This document shows, piece after piece, positions 27,327 through 37,014 of a stretch of 64,000 nucleotides of DNA. Positions within the stretch are counted from its first letter, which is position 1, and each line of letters starts with the position of its first letter. A program made the translations under genes and the position numbers. The DNA is taken from contig JALBUN010000048.1 of NCBI GenBank assembly GCA_025174535.1, forward strand, positions 992,001-1,056,000, given 5' to 3'. This DNA comes from Cantharellus purpuraceus. Its lineage: Eukaryota; Basidiomycota; Agaricomycetes; Cantharellales; Hydnaceae. The notes below the pieces were generated by a model. That model saw only the letters and a program-made list of their open reading frames with translations. It ran no database searches and was not told the origin of the DNA.

Positions 27327-27530
27327 TGAGATGACTAAGAGGCGGTCACATCGGTGACACCTAGGTGGCGAATCCCATCGTGTCATGGAAGTGTGAACAA
27401 GGTCGGACTTTCGCTTTGCTCCATTACACGCCATCTTACTACGTGCTTATTCTTGAGCGACGTTTTCACGCGTTTCTTGCGAGTTTCATCCTTTACGCGT
27501 TATCGATATTATCGTCAAACATAGTTTGTC

Positions 27531-29058
27531 ATGGTGAAACGAAAAAGGACTGAGGAAATGAACAATCGCGCGCGTGACAAAACGGACCACTGGATCATTG
27601 TACACAATCCATGGTTCAACGATCAGCAGAGGCGCAAGCCTTCCCTTGCCTTTCGGGATATCCAGGAAATAGCGACCTGGCTCTGTATTCTGCTGAGGTG
27701 TCCATGGGGAAAAGTCCATACTATTCAGCAACAGACACAAGTGAGCCCTGTATGTCCATATTATGAATAATGTTCGAAGTCTTGCTTTACAGATAAGTTT
27801 CGTAATAGCAAAAGTCGAACTTGAAGTTGAAGTTGCGTCCAAGCTTGGCAAATATTACTGGGCCGAGTTTCTCAAATCGCCGACAATTTACGAACGCGAG
27901 AGGTATTCTTGTCTCTTTGAGTACAACTACATTCAATTTGGCGATCAGAGTGAGAAACGTAAGGCAAATTTAATTGTATATGTCCGAGACATTCTCATCC
28001 AGGTTGACGCTCTGTAAGAATGGAAGGAGTCCTATCCTTCACCTTTATTACCCCCTGGAGACTTTCCAGTTTTACCATTTCCACCTGGCCCAGTCTGGTG
28101 TGAGCGACCGGTGTCTCATCAGTGTCCGATTGACTGGTCTATCTCTCTCGTCGCTGCCCATGGCCAGATGCAGAACCCAGAGTCTAGTGCCGAGAATGAT
28201 GGGGCGCCTGGTGTTTCCTTCAGGGTAGTTGCTGATGGAACTAAGCCTGCTCTTGCAAATGATGGAATAGGGCTGAAACGAGATATCGAAACTGCGGTGA
28301 AAAATGAGGATGATGATGAAGCTGCGGTGAAAACTGAGGATGATGAAAATGCGGTGAAACTTGAAGATGATGGGGTCGTGGCAATTATTGAGGATGATAG
28401 GGCCACGGTGAAGTTTGAAGGTAATGGGGCCACGGTGAAGTTTGAAGGTAATGGGGTTGCGGTGAAACTTGATGAAACTTCACTCAAACTGGAGGAGGGC
28501 GAGGTTAAGATTAAATTAGAGGATAACACTCCAGAGCTCGACTTTCCAGGTGATGAATTAGGAGGGACGAGCCGCATACACGGGATCCAGTCCATCAAAG
28601 AGGAGCCAGGTGGTGCAGGAGTACCTCGGTCAATCTCCCAGTATAGCACACAATTTCTTTTGGTGAAGAATCCGTTTGGAGTCCAGTGGGTTCAGGGCAG
28701 ACTTCTTCCGGATGTGTCGAACACTTGGGATTGGGTGGAACAGTTCATTAAGGACGCCTTTACGCTCTACGTTGTAGGTCAAGAACGTCATTCCAGGCAG
28801 GTAACGCTGATGAGCAGTGAAAAACAGGACACTTCGAAACAGGACGCAATATTACTATCTCTGCCAGCTCGGGTAGACCTTAATGGTATACTTGGCCGGC
28901 ACCTATGGCGAGAAATGTTGGAAGACTGTCCCCTACCATGGCAGAACGAGGTGAGTACTGTGGTTCGGTGTAGAGAAGAAGACCTTCGAGGTAAGAGGAG
29001 TATGCTTCTGAACCTCTATTTACGCTAACAGTTTGAAAGGTGGGGTCCAGATCAATAG
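27531..29058 (+). CDS. Unrecognised protein with psi-K-x-E motif array
   Basis: Family unknown. Four exons (27531-27740, 27793-27949, 28019-28950, 29032-29058) with good splice signals join in frame to 441 residues. The N-terminal part is mixed (HWIIVHNPWFND, YYWAEFLKSPTIYERER), followed by a Pro-rich turn (YPSPLLPPGDFPVLPFPPGP). Residues about 215-318 form an acidic, degenerate repeat region with eight psi-K-x-E matches (VKNE, VKTE, VKLE, VKFE twice, LKLE, IKLE, IKEE) and one VKLD, several followed by acidic residues. Two exact 27-bp units underlie the VKFEGN copies. The C-terminal part looks folded (FLLVKNPFGVQWVQGRLLPD, WDWVEQFIKDAFTLYVVG) and ends FERWGPDQ. The consistent coding frame through introns supports a real gene; any function is unknown. 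Confidence 0.65.
28400..28453 (+). repeat. Two exact 27-bp coding repeats
   Basis: Units 28400-28426 and 28427-28453 are identical and encode ATVKFEGNG twice. Neighbouring units are diverged versions, so the acidic region grew by tandem duplication. Confidence 0.9.
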
Positions 29059-29397
29059 ACCTGCGTCCGGGTCAACTCGTGGCCTATTTCGTGGTCACTA
29101 CCCCACCCCACTGCCATTCATGCATGAGCATGATGATTTAAAGATCAAGCTTGAAGCTTGAACAGTTTACTCAATGAGCCACTGGCACCACGGTGACTGG
29201 TTGCAAATAATTTGGTCAAAGTTAGCCAGAGAGGGTCGTCAAAGAATATACATATTCGATAATGTTAGAGTACCCAGAATTCTGAGACCAACTATAATTG
29301 CCGATGCCTTCGAAATGATAATGGCTGGTGAGCAAGGCATGTGTGTCCAGATTGGGAACAGGCGTCTATTGAAATTCTGTTTCTGTGTCTGAAGGCA
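29059..29397. other. Intergenic, orphan to mL44
   Basis: About 340 bp, no convincing gene. It should hold the mL44 promoter. An open frame at 29174-29392 has no family resemblance. Confidence 0.35.
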
Positions 29398-30662
29398 ATG
29401 ATTTATGGCCATCGACGGTTGTCTACTATCTTCAAGACCGTTGCCGTTCCCAAACATCAACCACTTCCTCCATCAGAGGCCAAAAGAGGACCTACTGTCT
29501 TCGATCCTGAAGAATGGGTTTTACGCCAGCCCCCTCCTCCTACCGCACTACAAGCATTCGCTCGCCGCATCGGGCTATCCGATTCACTTGCGGATCCTGC
29601 TGTCGTCCAGCAGGCATGCATTCACCCTTCCTTCGTTCCTGTCCACCAGGCACGGTACCCAAACGAGCCGACCCCACCGTCCAACAGTGCGTTGGCGAGT
29701 CTTGGAAATGCTCTCCTTGGTCTGTTCGCAACCGAACACATCCATGCCACCTTCCCTCATCTACCCACCCGTGTGCTCAAGGCCGTAGTCAGTGCGTATG
29801 TTGGCCCGTTGACTTGTGCAAGCGTCGCGCAAGAAATCGGCGCATCCCATCTCTTGCGATGGGACCGTGCAGTGAGCCAGTTCCAACTCATCTTCTGTCA
29901 CCCTATCTCTGACCTGTTCCTTCAACAAGTCTTGTGATCCTACACGAGTTGCTGTCCTTCACACAGACGCCTTGTCGTCCGTCCCGCGAGCGCTGACCGC
30001 TTTAATATACCAACAAAATTCACTCGCCGCTGCACGAAAATTCGCCCATTCCTTTTTTCTCAGTCGCACAGTTGACATACGCGCACTTATACGATTCCGA
30101 GACCCAAAGGTCGCACTAATAGATACAGTAGGAAAGTTTGGTCGAGAACGACCTATCTCGCGGTGAGTTTTGGTAACCGAGTTCCAGTGCCGTTCGATTG
30201 ACATTGAACACAGATTACTAAAAGAGACTGGTCGTCTGTCAAATTCACCCATATTCGTAGTAGGAATATATTCTGGAGCAGATAAATTAGGCGAGGGCTT
30301 TGGTAATTCCCTGAGAATGGCAGAATATCGGGTATAGAATTGAGCATTGGTCATCCTTAAATGATTTTGACATGCTCTTTCAGGCCGCAGAAGATTCCCT
30401 TCACCGATTGTACCTCACACGACAGCCGTCGGAATTAGTCAGTCTACCCACCACAACGTTTACTTCGGTCCAATCCGTCTTTGATGGGAGATCTCACTCG
30501 GAGGATTATGTTCCCATGCCTATGGGAGAGAGCGAGGTAAATTATGGGTGGAATGGTCGGGGAGGACCTTCAGTGAGCAGCACTCAGCGGCTGCCGAACG
30601 GAGCAGTATACGCAGATGAGTCTGAAACAGATGTACACAAATCTAGCAGACGACGTTCGTAG
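29398..30662 (+). CDS. MRPL3: Mitochondrial large ribosomal subunit protein mL44 (RNase III fold)
   Basis: Mitoribosomal protein built on an RNase III-like fold plus a double-stranded-RNA-binding domain. Landmarks: LQAFARRIGLSDSLADPAVV, ACIHPSFVPVH, SALASLGNALLGLFATEHI, PTRVLKAVVSAYVG, then after an intron DPTRVAVLHTDALSSVPRAL, TALIYQQNSLAAARKF, SFFLSRTVDIRALIRFRDPK, and in the dsRBD part FVVGIYSGADKLGEGFG with SLRMAEYRAAEDSLHRLYL. Introns begin at the GTGAGC after WDRA, at the GTGAGT after ERPIS(R), and at the GTATAG after MAEYR. The ATG at 29398 gives a basic, presequence-like N-terminus (MIYGHRRLSTIFKTVAV). Confidence 0.9.
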
Positions 30663-30835
30663 AATCGCTATTATTCACTGCATTGCAGAAATGGAAAAAA
30701 AGCGACATTGCAAAGTTATTGTATATGGGCAAGATTGACTGGCACGTGATTAGTATTAGTTAGCCTGGGACTCAGGGCGAATCTTCCCAGCGATGGGACG
30801 TGATAGTTATCTTGATACCCTTGCTCCGGACGACC

Positions 30836-33397
30836 ATGCGCGAAACGCCAAAGCAAGCTGAGCTGCTGCCCATCTCTGTCAGACATCGAGATCGTATCAC
30901 CCCGTGGGCGTCACGTCTCCTAACATTCGCGTGTGTGGTTGCTCTTTGGGGAACCTTGCATCTTTCTGCAGGCTCTTCTTATTACGCGTGGCTTGGTTGG
31001 AATGAAACCTTCAAGCTCGACTCTTTGTGTCCGCAAACGGACCAGTTAACGCCTGTCACGCATGCAAAACTATACGAGCAACTCGGAGGTCTCATTGAAA
31101 CGGACAGCTACAAACAACGGGCGATTGGTTGGTTGGCAGGTGCTGTTCAGATCCCCACAGAATCTTATGACGAAATGGGGGCGATTGGGGAGGATCCACG
31201 TTGGGAGGCATTTGCGCCGTTTCATACATATCTTCACGGGGCCTTCCCGCTCATGTGAAGCTGCTTGTGTCCTTTCGCCACTACTTATCTCACCTTATTT
31301 TGCATAGACATACGACCCTTAAGTTGACCAAGGTCAATACGTATGGTCTAGTATATCATTGGCAAGGAAACAATGCGAACCTCAAGCCCCTCTTGCTCAC
31401 TGCTCACCAAGGTCTACTCTCTCCATCGCGGGCTTACTGCCTCACTTACAGAATCTATGCACTTGTAGACGTTGTCCCAGTAGATCCTGAAACCCTTGAC
31501 CAATGGATCCATCCTCCATATTCAGGGTACTTTGATGGTTATTTTCTGATGTCTCGATAGCATATACGATGACGTTGATCAAGGTACTTCACAGGCACCT
31601 ACGTCTGGGGCCGTGGAAGCTCTGATGATAAAAGTGGTTTAATTTCGATCATGTGACAATTAGTACAACCTTTACACTGCAACCGCCTTGATTGATATCT
31701 CTCGTAGGTCAACAGTTGAGATCCTGTTAGAGAACGGATTCGCCCCTAGACGGAGTGTTGTTCTAGCCTTCGGCTTTGACGAGGAAACCAGCGGTCTCTT
31801 CGTCAGTCTTGTGTGCCAGATTTGGCTTGATAGGTTTCTCATATTGTAGTGATCAGGGGGCTAATGAGATTGGGGATCATCTTCTTAAACAGTATGGCAA
31901 GGACGCGTTCGCGTTGCTCGTTGACGAAGGAGGTTTGTGTCTCATTGCCTCAGTATGGATTCTATTCATGACTCGTTCTGAAGGCCAATGGGGAGAAATG
32001 TACGGCCAAATTGTCGCCGTTCCAGCCGTAGCAGAAAAGGTGAGATTCATTGCACGATCCTAGGAATTCAAATATTCATCCTTCGAGTGTCTTCAGGGGT
32101 ATATTGACGTCCGTGTCGAGATCAAGACACCTGGTGGCCACTCGAGTGTTCCGCCGCCTCATACAGTGAGCCCCATGTGTGACTGGAAGCGATCGGTATT
32201 GATTGGCGTCCCAGAGCATAGGAATACTTTCTGCTCTTCTTGTTGCTCTGGAGTCAGACCCTCCTGTTCCTCACATTGGGCGTACGCAACCCACCTATGG
32301 CACACTCCAGTGCATCGCCGTGCATGCCCCCGACATACCCGAGCATCTCCGAAATGATATCATCCACTCTGTTTCGTCGGATGAAGCTCTACGTCGTGTG
32401 GAAGATTATGTGTTCCCCATAAACCCGATGGTCAAGGCATCGGTTGGGACGACTCAGGCGATCGACCTGATCAGTGGGGGCGTCAAAACAAATGCTCTTC
32501 CAGAACAAGCAACAGCGATAGTCAACCATCGCATCGCTACTGACAGGTGGGCTGTCTCGACTGTCATTCGAGTGTGGCACTAAAATATGGGGGTAATTAG
32601 CTCTGTGGATGCTGTTAAGCAACATGTGACGAGGTTACTGACTCCTCTAGCCTCCCAATTTAATCTTTCCCTCACGGCTTTTGGCGATAACATATTCTCT
32701 GATCAAGAGACTCGGCACGGCACTCTCACATTGACTGATGCATGGGGGACAGCCCTTGAACCCGCCCCGCTCACTCCAACCGATCCAGACGATGCTCCTT
32801 ACAAGCTTCTCTCAGGCAGTATTAAATCGAGTCTCCTTGATTCGGAGTTATTCCGGGGCACAAACACTACTGTAACTGAAGCTTTCTAGTGTCTTTTTAT
32901 GCCGATATGTATTCTTGCCTTTATAGATTGTCGTGGCGCCCGGCATTATGACTGGCAGTGCGTGTTCTCTGTTGATATAATACGCTTGTCCGCTGAACGA
33001 CAAAACGCAATGTAGACACAGGTATGGTCTCTATCAAGGTTTGCAGATGACACCCTCATTATTATCTAGATACCCGTTATTACTGGAAGCTGACCCGTCA
33101 TATCTTCCGGTGAGCCTCTAAAACGCCTTTGATAGGTTTGTTTACACTTCACGAATTCTAGATATAGCCACCACGGCGCAACAGGTCTGTGGGACGGATT
33201 CTTTACACGAATTTGCAGTGCTCACTTGCCAACAGATGCTTATGGAGGCGTACACACAATAAACGAAGGCATGTTCTGCAGCTATTTGGTTGTTGGATCT
33301 ACTGACTCTGTGTTTAGCGTTCAAGATCGATGGAATCCTTCGTTCAATCAGGTTTTTCACAGTTCTGATTCTGAACGCAGACGAATCCACTTTGTGA
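30836..33397 (+). CDS. CPS1: M20 family carboxypeptidase, CPS1 type (vacuolar)
   Basis: Zinc peptidase resembling vacuolar Gly-X carboxypeptidase, anchored by one N-terminal helix (RLLTFACVVALWGTLHL). Metal and catalytic motifs: LLLTAHQ spliced to DVVPVDPETLDQW, TYVWGRGSSDDKSGLIS, FGFDEETSG, ALLVDEGG, KTPGGHSSVPPPHT. The C-terminal part, IVVAPGIMTGNTDTRYYWKL and GVHTINEAFKIDGIL, needs a 6-nt exon at 33016-33021 and a GC-AG intron at 33269-33317. About fourteen introns; the stop is at 33395-33397. Start chosen at the ATG giving MRETPKQAELLPI; two other ATGs lie just upstream. All conserved M20 ligands are present, so it should be active. Confidence 0.88.
33016..33021 (+). other. 6-nt micro-exon of the CPS1-type gene
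   Basis: ACACAG between TGTAG and GTATGG. With its neighbours it encodes the N-T-D of the conserved block GIMTGNTDTxYYWKL; no other reading of the region restores this block in frame. Confidence 0.75.
33269..33317 (+). other. Probable GC-AG intron of the CPS1-type gene
   Basis: A 49-nt intron with donor AAG|GCATGT and acceptor TTTAG. Splicing here gives HTINEAFKIDGIL, the conserved C-terminal block; no GT donor nearby fits. Confidence 0.7.
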
Positions 33398-33515
33398 AGA
33401 AGCATTCGGTACCATAGCACAATATGATTTTCATCGAATACAATTCAAGACATGTATAAGGTGATCAATCGGATAGTACAAGAAATACATGGAAGAATGC
33501 GAGATAAACGTGCAT

Positions 33516-34103
33516 CTAGACATCTTGAGAAGCGCCCTCCTTTTTCCCCTTGGCAGTCTTCGACGGTAAGAGCTAGCGTTGCAAGGATGAGTCATATTGC
33601 ACATCTTAGAATGTCATCTGGACTTACTTCGGGCTGGATGAATGGGACCACACCACCCTGGGAGATGACAACATGTCCCAAAAGCTTGTTCAACTCTTCA
33701 TCGTTACGAATGGCGAGCTGTAGATGACGAGGTACGATACGCTGCTTCTTGTTGTCGCGAGCGGCATTACCAGCCAGTTCAAGGATTTCTGCAGCAAGGT
33801 ACTCAAGGACGGCAGCAAGATAAACTGTACGTGGGTGAGATACAATGGCTATATCTAAGCGTTAACCCGCGCACCAGGAGCGCCAGCACCGACACGCTGC
33901 GCGTAGTTTCCTTTCTTCAACATACGGTGGATACGACCAACAGGGAACTGGAGTCCGGCACGCGCCGAACGAGACATGGATTTGCCATCAGCACCTGAAG
34001 CCTTGCCACCTTTCGCACCGGATTTTCCTCCTTTGCCAGACTGTTGAACAATTGTCCATGACCACAGGACGACACTACAAAGTAGAACGCGTATGCATAC
34101 CAT
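33516..34103 (-). CDS. HTA1: Histone H2A
   Basis: Core histone H2A. The coding sequence begins with an exon that is just ATG (34103-34101), followed by GTATGC; the next exon reads [20 protein letters not shown]. The histone fold blocks are [72 protein letters not shown], and [20 protein letters not shown]. The tail ends GASQDV, with the SQ site phosphorylated by ATM/ATR kinases in fungal H2A, so this is the canonical fungal form that also does the job of H2A.X. Three introns. The divergent neighbour is a membrane protein gene, not H2B. Confidence 0.95.
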
Positions 34104-34289
34104 TGTAATAGGGTTAAACACCAAAAATTAACGCGTTCGTTGAGATGGTGGTGGTTTGAGGGAGAGAGTTGAAGGGAGTTCGTGTGGACGATGGAGGCTT
34201 TATAACTGCGGACTTCAAACTTGTGTTTGGGCTTTCGTCACGTGACGCACGCCTTGGGTTCTTCACGAGGCAAGTACGACGACATTGAT
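34104..34289. promoter_or_regulatory. Bidirectional promoter, H2A / M50B-like gene
   Basis: A 186-bp gap between divergent start codons. It contains a CACGTGACG-like segment near 34238 (TCACGTGACGC) and a TTTATA-type stretch near 34198; both are only candidate elements. Confidence 0.4.
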
Positions 34290-35637
34290 ATGTCCACACG
34301 CCCTCCCGTTGCGCCCAAAATCCAGCAACCACAATCCCTGCAACCTACTCATGATCAAGCAGTGGTAATATATGTTGTATGTAATTGCGCATATTGAGGA
34401 GCACAGCCGCTTCAAGGCTCATCTGGCAAGGTTCTGGTGTTCACAACACTCATCTTCGCAGTGTGGAGTGTGCCCGTGGTGAGGGCCATCATCACCCCGT
34501 TTAAGGTGCTTCCAAACCTGCATATATGCTTGTCCCTGCACTCATACCGTGTCAGTTGTTCACCATTGGATGGCATGAACTTTGCCATGCGGTCTTGGCA
34601 CGTGGATCTCCATGCATCTTATCATCGGCATCACTCATAATGACCAGCAGGCGATTCTGACAGGTGGAACTGTGACCCGGATTACCATTGACCCAAATCT
34701 TGGAGGCTGCACATTGGTGGAAGGAGGTCATCCTCCAACCATATTATCTGCAGGTTATATCGGATCCACTCTCTTTGGTGGTATCTTTGTCTTGGCAGGT
34801 TGGGACACACTTGTTGCGAAAATATGTAGTGAGTATGCTCCCCTCTGGTATCGTTTCATGCAGCAGTTTCCAAACCATATCCATCATGGCTTACTCATGT
34901 TTTTGTTTTTTCAAGGTTTTATCATCGCTTTTGGATTACTCTGTCCCTTGGCACTTGTTCGCGATAAGCTGTGAGTCAGAGGTCTTCTATGTGTGGGATG
35001 AGAGTGACTAATTTCTCAGTACGATTGTGCTTACCTTCGTATATGAAGTGCTACTGATCGGTTTCTGGTTTATTGACCATGCGTATGATATTCCTGATCC
35101 TCTTACGCACACTGTATCACTAAACTCATGGTTTTATGAACAGGTCAGCGCTTAGATGGTATTGTCTCTTTGTGGGCATGATGAACATATTCTATGTGAT
35201 TTGTTAGTAGCTTACTAGCTGGTCTCGCTTCAAATCAAGGCACCATACTGACATGGATAAGGGGACATCGCTGATGACAAGTTCTTCAAGAAACGGAACG
35301 ATTCTGATGCCACACAGTTCAGCTTGTTATATCCTAGAATCCCTGCCCATGGTATGGTGTATCCCGGCCGGTTGTCGTCATGGCTCACCTTGTATTACAG
35401 CATGGGCGGCACTGTGGATACTGTTCGAAGTATTAGTCCTTGTTGGGTTTCTTCTCATTGGCATAAAGTCATTCAAGCGAACTAGTGACCAAATGCTGAG
35501 CGAGGCCGGTGAGTATGGAGCATTCGGTTCACATAGTGAATGACATTGTCACCAACGACTCTAGCGGTATTCCTTCCTACATAGTTCCTATGGGGCTCAT
35601 CAATTCCCAATTCAAAACTTTCAAACTGACTAGCTAG
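34290..35637 (+). CDS. M50B-like membrane protein with HExxH motif
   Basis: Resembles the fungal peptidase M50B-like family (multi-spanning, function largely unknown). After a short polar N-terminus (STRPPVAPKIQQPQSL) come a helix (VLVFTTLIFAVWSVPVV) and LFTIGWHELCHA, where HELCH fits the HExxH zinc motif. The family block follows: ILTGGTVTRITIDPNLGGCT, GGHPPTILSAGYIGSTLFGG, more helices (FIIAFGLLCPLALV, TIVLTFVYEVLLIGFWFI), and ALRWYCLFVGMMNIFYVI with WDIADDKFFKKRNDSDATQF, then AWAALWILFEVLVLVGFLLI. About eight introns were placed; all keep the frame. The last exon (PMGLINSQFKTFKLTS) is the least certain. Confidence 0.78.
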
Positions 35638-36259
35638 CTGACCATATACATACGCTGCCTGCAAAACACGTTAAAACACCAGCGTGCATGTGCATAACGA
35701 ACAATACGTGCAACGCTCGGATGAATCACTGGGATGGATTTATTAGAAGCATGGGTAACAAAGTGACCGCGCGCGGCTGCAGTGCTGCGATGTATGTATT
35801 GTTATATAGCTGATAAAAGTGCTATTTTACCGGTTGACATGGGCAACCATCCCTAAGTCTAATCTACTTGATCCCAGGGGTTTACTCAGTAGTGAGGCTA
35901 ACACTCTTAAAGAATTTGTCATTGAATATAAAGCAAGGATGGCGGAAAATTACGGGGCTGGAACAGGTGCATATACTATGGCTGTCTGGATTTGGATCGT
36001 TACATGCTTCACCAATGGTATTATCTTAGCATTTGCTATCCGAGGGTAATGGGTTCCTTTTCCTTGGCCATTCCTCATAGAGACTACTATGAAGGCATTA
36101 CGCACAGAAATACGCAGTGGCCACTCCCGATAGACAATGTAAACATACTTGAATGTTGGAATATTGTGACAATGGGCTGACCTACATTGCTATCATAAGG
36201 GGTGGGTTATCCATACAAGAGCAAGATGGAAATTAAGACGGAAAGCATGCATCGAGAGG
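35638..36259. other. Intergenic with one small unassigned open frame
   Basis: Between the M50B-like gene and the 3' end of FIS1. A plus-strand frame at 35819-36049 ends with a hydrophobic helix (AVWIWIVTCFTNGIILAFAI). It could be a fragment of a membrane protein gene or chance; I see no start exon or family match. Confidence 0.3.
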
Positions 36260-36932
36260 TCATTTGCGCGACTTTCTTATTAACCCCGCTATGATCAGGG
36301 TACCCAGAGCAGCAGCACCTCCCGCAAGAGCCATGCCGATATATCCCTCTGTGGGAATGGGTGTGAATTGAGCTCAAAGCGTAAAGAAAGCGAACGGACC
36401 GCGCGCTGCCCCCTTCTCTATTAAGGTCCCCAAACTTTGGGCTTGAAGATTACTCGGCTCCTTCTCCAGAAGAAGGCCTGACAACGAATATAGTCAAATT
36501 TCATGCACAGGATTCAGGAATATCCGCACTATTGAATTTGCGGGCATCTTCAAAGTCCCCCATCTTGTAATAACCCAACGCTAGATAATATAAGCATTCT
36601 CGTCGTCGTGTTGGCTCTTCCCGGTAAAGCTCTAGAGTAGGTCCATTGAAATCGAATAAGAGTAGAAAACCCGATGGCGCCCGACCTTGCAACAATCTCA
36701 CACCCTCAGTCTGTTCATCCCTCCGTGGGCACTTGACAAGACCCCATGCATAATTGAATTTCGTCTGCACGCTCACATGGGACTGTGCCACCTCCTTCCT
36801 GTATTGTAAGCGCAGAACCTGTCAAACAGAGATAGGTAGTGTGATTATGAAGGCTATAGAACAGTTTACCTCAAGCTCGTCGTAAGAAAGAGAAACCTCA
36901 GCGTCAGCAGCATATGGTAGATCTGTCGGCAT
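36260..36932 (-). CDS. FIS1: Mitochondrial fission protein Fis1
   Basis: Tail-anchored outer-membrane adaptor for mitochondrial and peroxisomal fission. Start [23 protein letters not shown]-like bundle with [46 protein letters not shown] and [15 protein letters not shown]; then [20 protein letters not shown] and the C-terminal anchor [20 protein letters not shown] with the basic tail GLIRKSRK. Four introns join in frame, and the overall length is normal for the family. Its start codon is 82 bp from that of RPC53 on the other strand. Confidence 0.95.
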
Positions 36933-37014
36933 GGTGCAAGAGAAGAGCGCTTATAAGCTGTGGCTGAGCAGACGCGTCTTCATACGTGCTACTGCAGACC
37001 ACAAGGCTGCAGGC
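36933..37014. promoter_or_regulatory. Very short bidirectional promoter, FIS1 / RPC53
   Basis: 82 bp separate the two start codons. An upstream in-frame ATG of the RPC53 frame overlaps the FIS1 start, so the true RPC53 start could lie even closer. Confidence 0.4.

Noticed and set aside
27486..27851. Minus-strand open frame of 121 residues
   Set aside because: It overlaps exon 1 of the orphan gene, whose plus-strand model is supported by three in-frame introns.
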